Below, in pieces: positions 7,550 through 12,106 of a DNA stretch of 12,106 bases. Position numbers and translations under genes: made by a program. The notes beneath the pieces are model-generated. The model did not search any database. It saw only the letters and a program-made list of their open reading frames with translations, and was not told where the DNA came from. This DNA comes from UCB3 sp964415605 (GTDB lineage: Bacteria > Chloroflexota > Anaerolineae > Epilineales > Epilineaceae), in contig CAYQBA010000144.1 in assembly GCA_964415605.1 (NCBI GenBank), positions 1 through 12,106 of the forward strand. Reading direction: 5' to 3'. How positions within the stretch are numbered: position 1 is the first letter of the stretch; each line of letters opens with the position of its first letter.

Positions 7550-12106
<4,557 letters not shown>

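Overview
The window is GC-rich (roughly 70% by eye) and tightly packed, and every gene I can support lies on the minus strand. It is the downstream part of a nonribosomal peptide synthetase (NRPS) or hybrid PKS/NRPS gene cluster. GC content, codon use and the families present point to a proteobacterium or another high-GC Gram-negative; I cannot name the genus. Several accessory genes resemble families usually seen with exosortase A/PEP-CTERM loci of beta- and gammaproteobacteria, which favours a proteobacterial host.

Layout in transcription order (right to left): (1) 12106-7546, an NRPS gene whose 5' end lies outside the window, with Ala/Pro-rich linker, PAPS-dependent sulfotransferase (ST), condensation (C), adenylation (A) and carrier (T) domains. 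Its A-domain code suggests glycine. (2) 7549-4073, a complete C-A-T NRPS whose A domain is of the Lys2 (alpha-aminoadipate reductase) type, with a specificity code I cannot assign. (3) 4073-3222 and (4) 3225-2230, two alpha/beta-hydrolase-fold proteins resembling exosortase A-associated hydrolases 2 and 1; neither has the usual serine nucleophile. (5) 2228-930, a GT4-type glycosyltransferase. (6) 937-158, a type II thioesterase with an intact Ser/Asp/His triad. All junctions are overlaps of 1-8 nt or a 1-nt gap, so this looks like one translationally coupled operon. After the last stop codon comes a C-rich, G-poor transcript stretch (61-130) and a hairpin (13-31), a plausible Rho-dependent end. 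No gene is supported in 1-157.

Working model (inference): an upstream module outside the window delivers an acyl or peptidyl chain to the ST domain, which may sulfonate a hydroxyl. Gly is then added, then the substrate of the Lys2-like A domain. The last protein ends in a carrier domain with no TE or reductase, so release must be in trans, by the discrete thioesterase, by one of the hydrolases, or by proteins outside the window. The glycosyltransferase suggests the product or an intermediate is glycosylated. The most unusual points are the in-line ST ahead of a C domain, the Lys2-like A domain in a module without a reductase, and the coupling of NRPS genes to an exosortase-type hydrolase pair with no exosortase visible.
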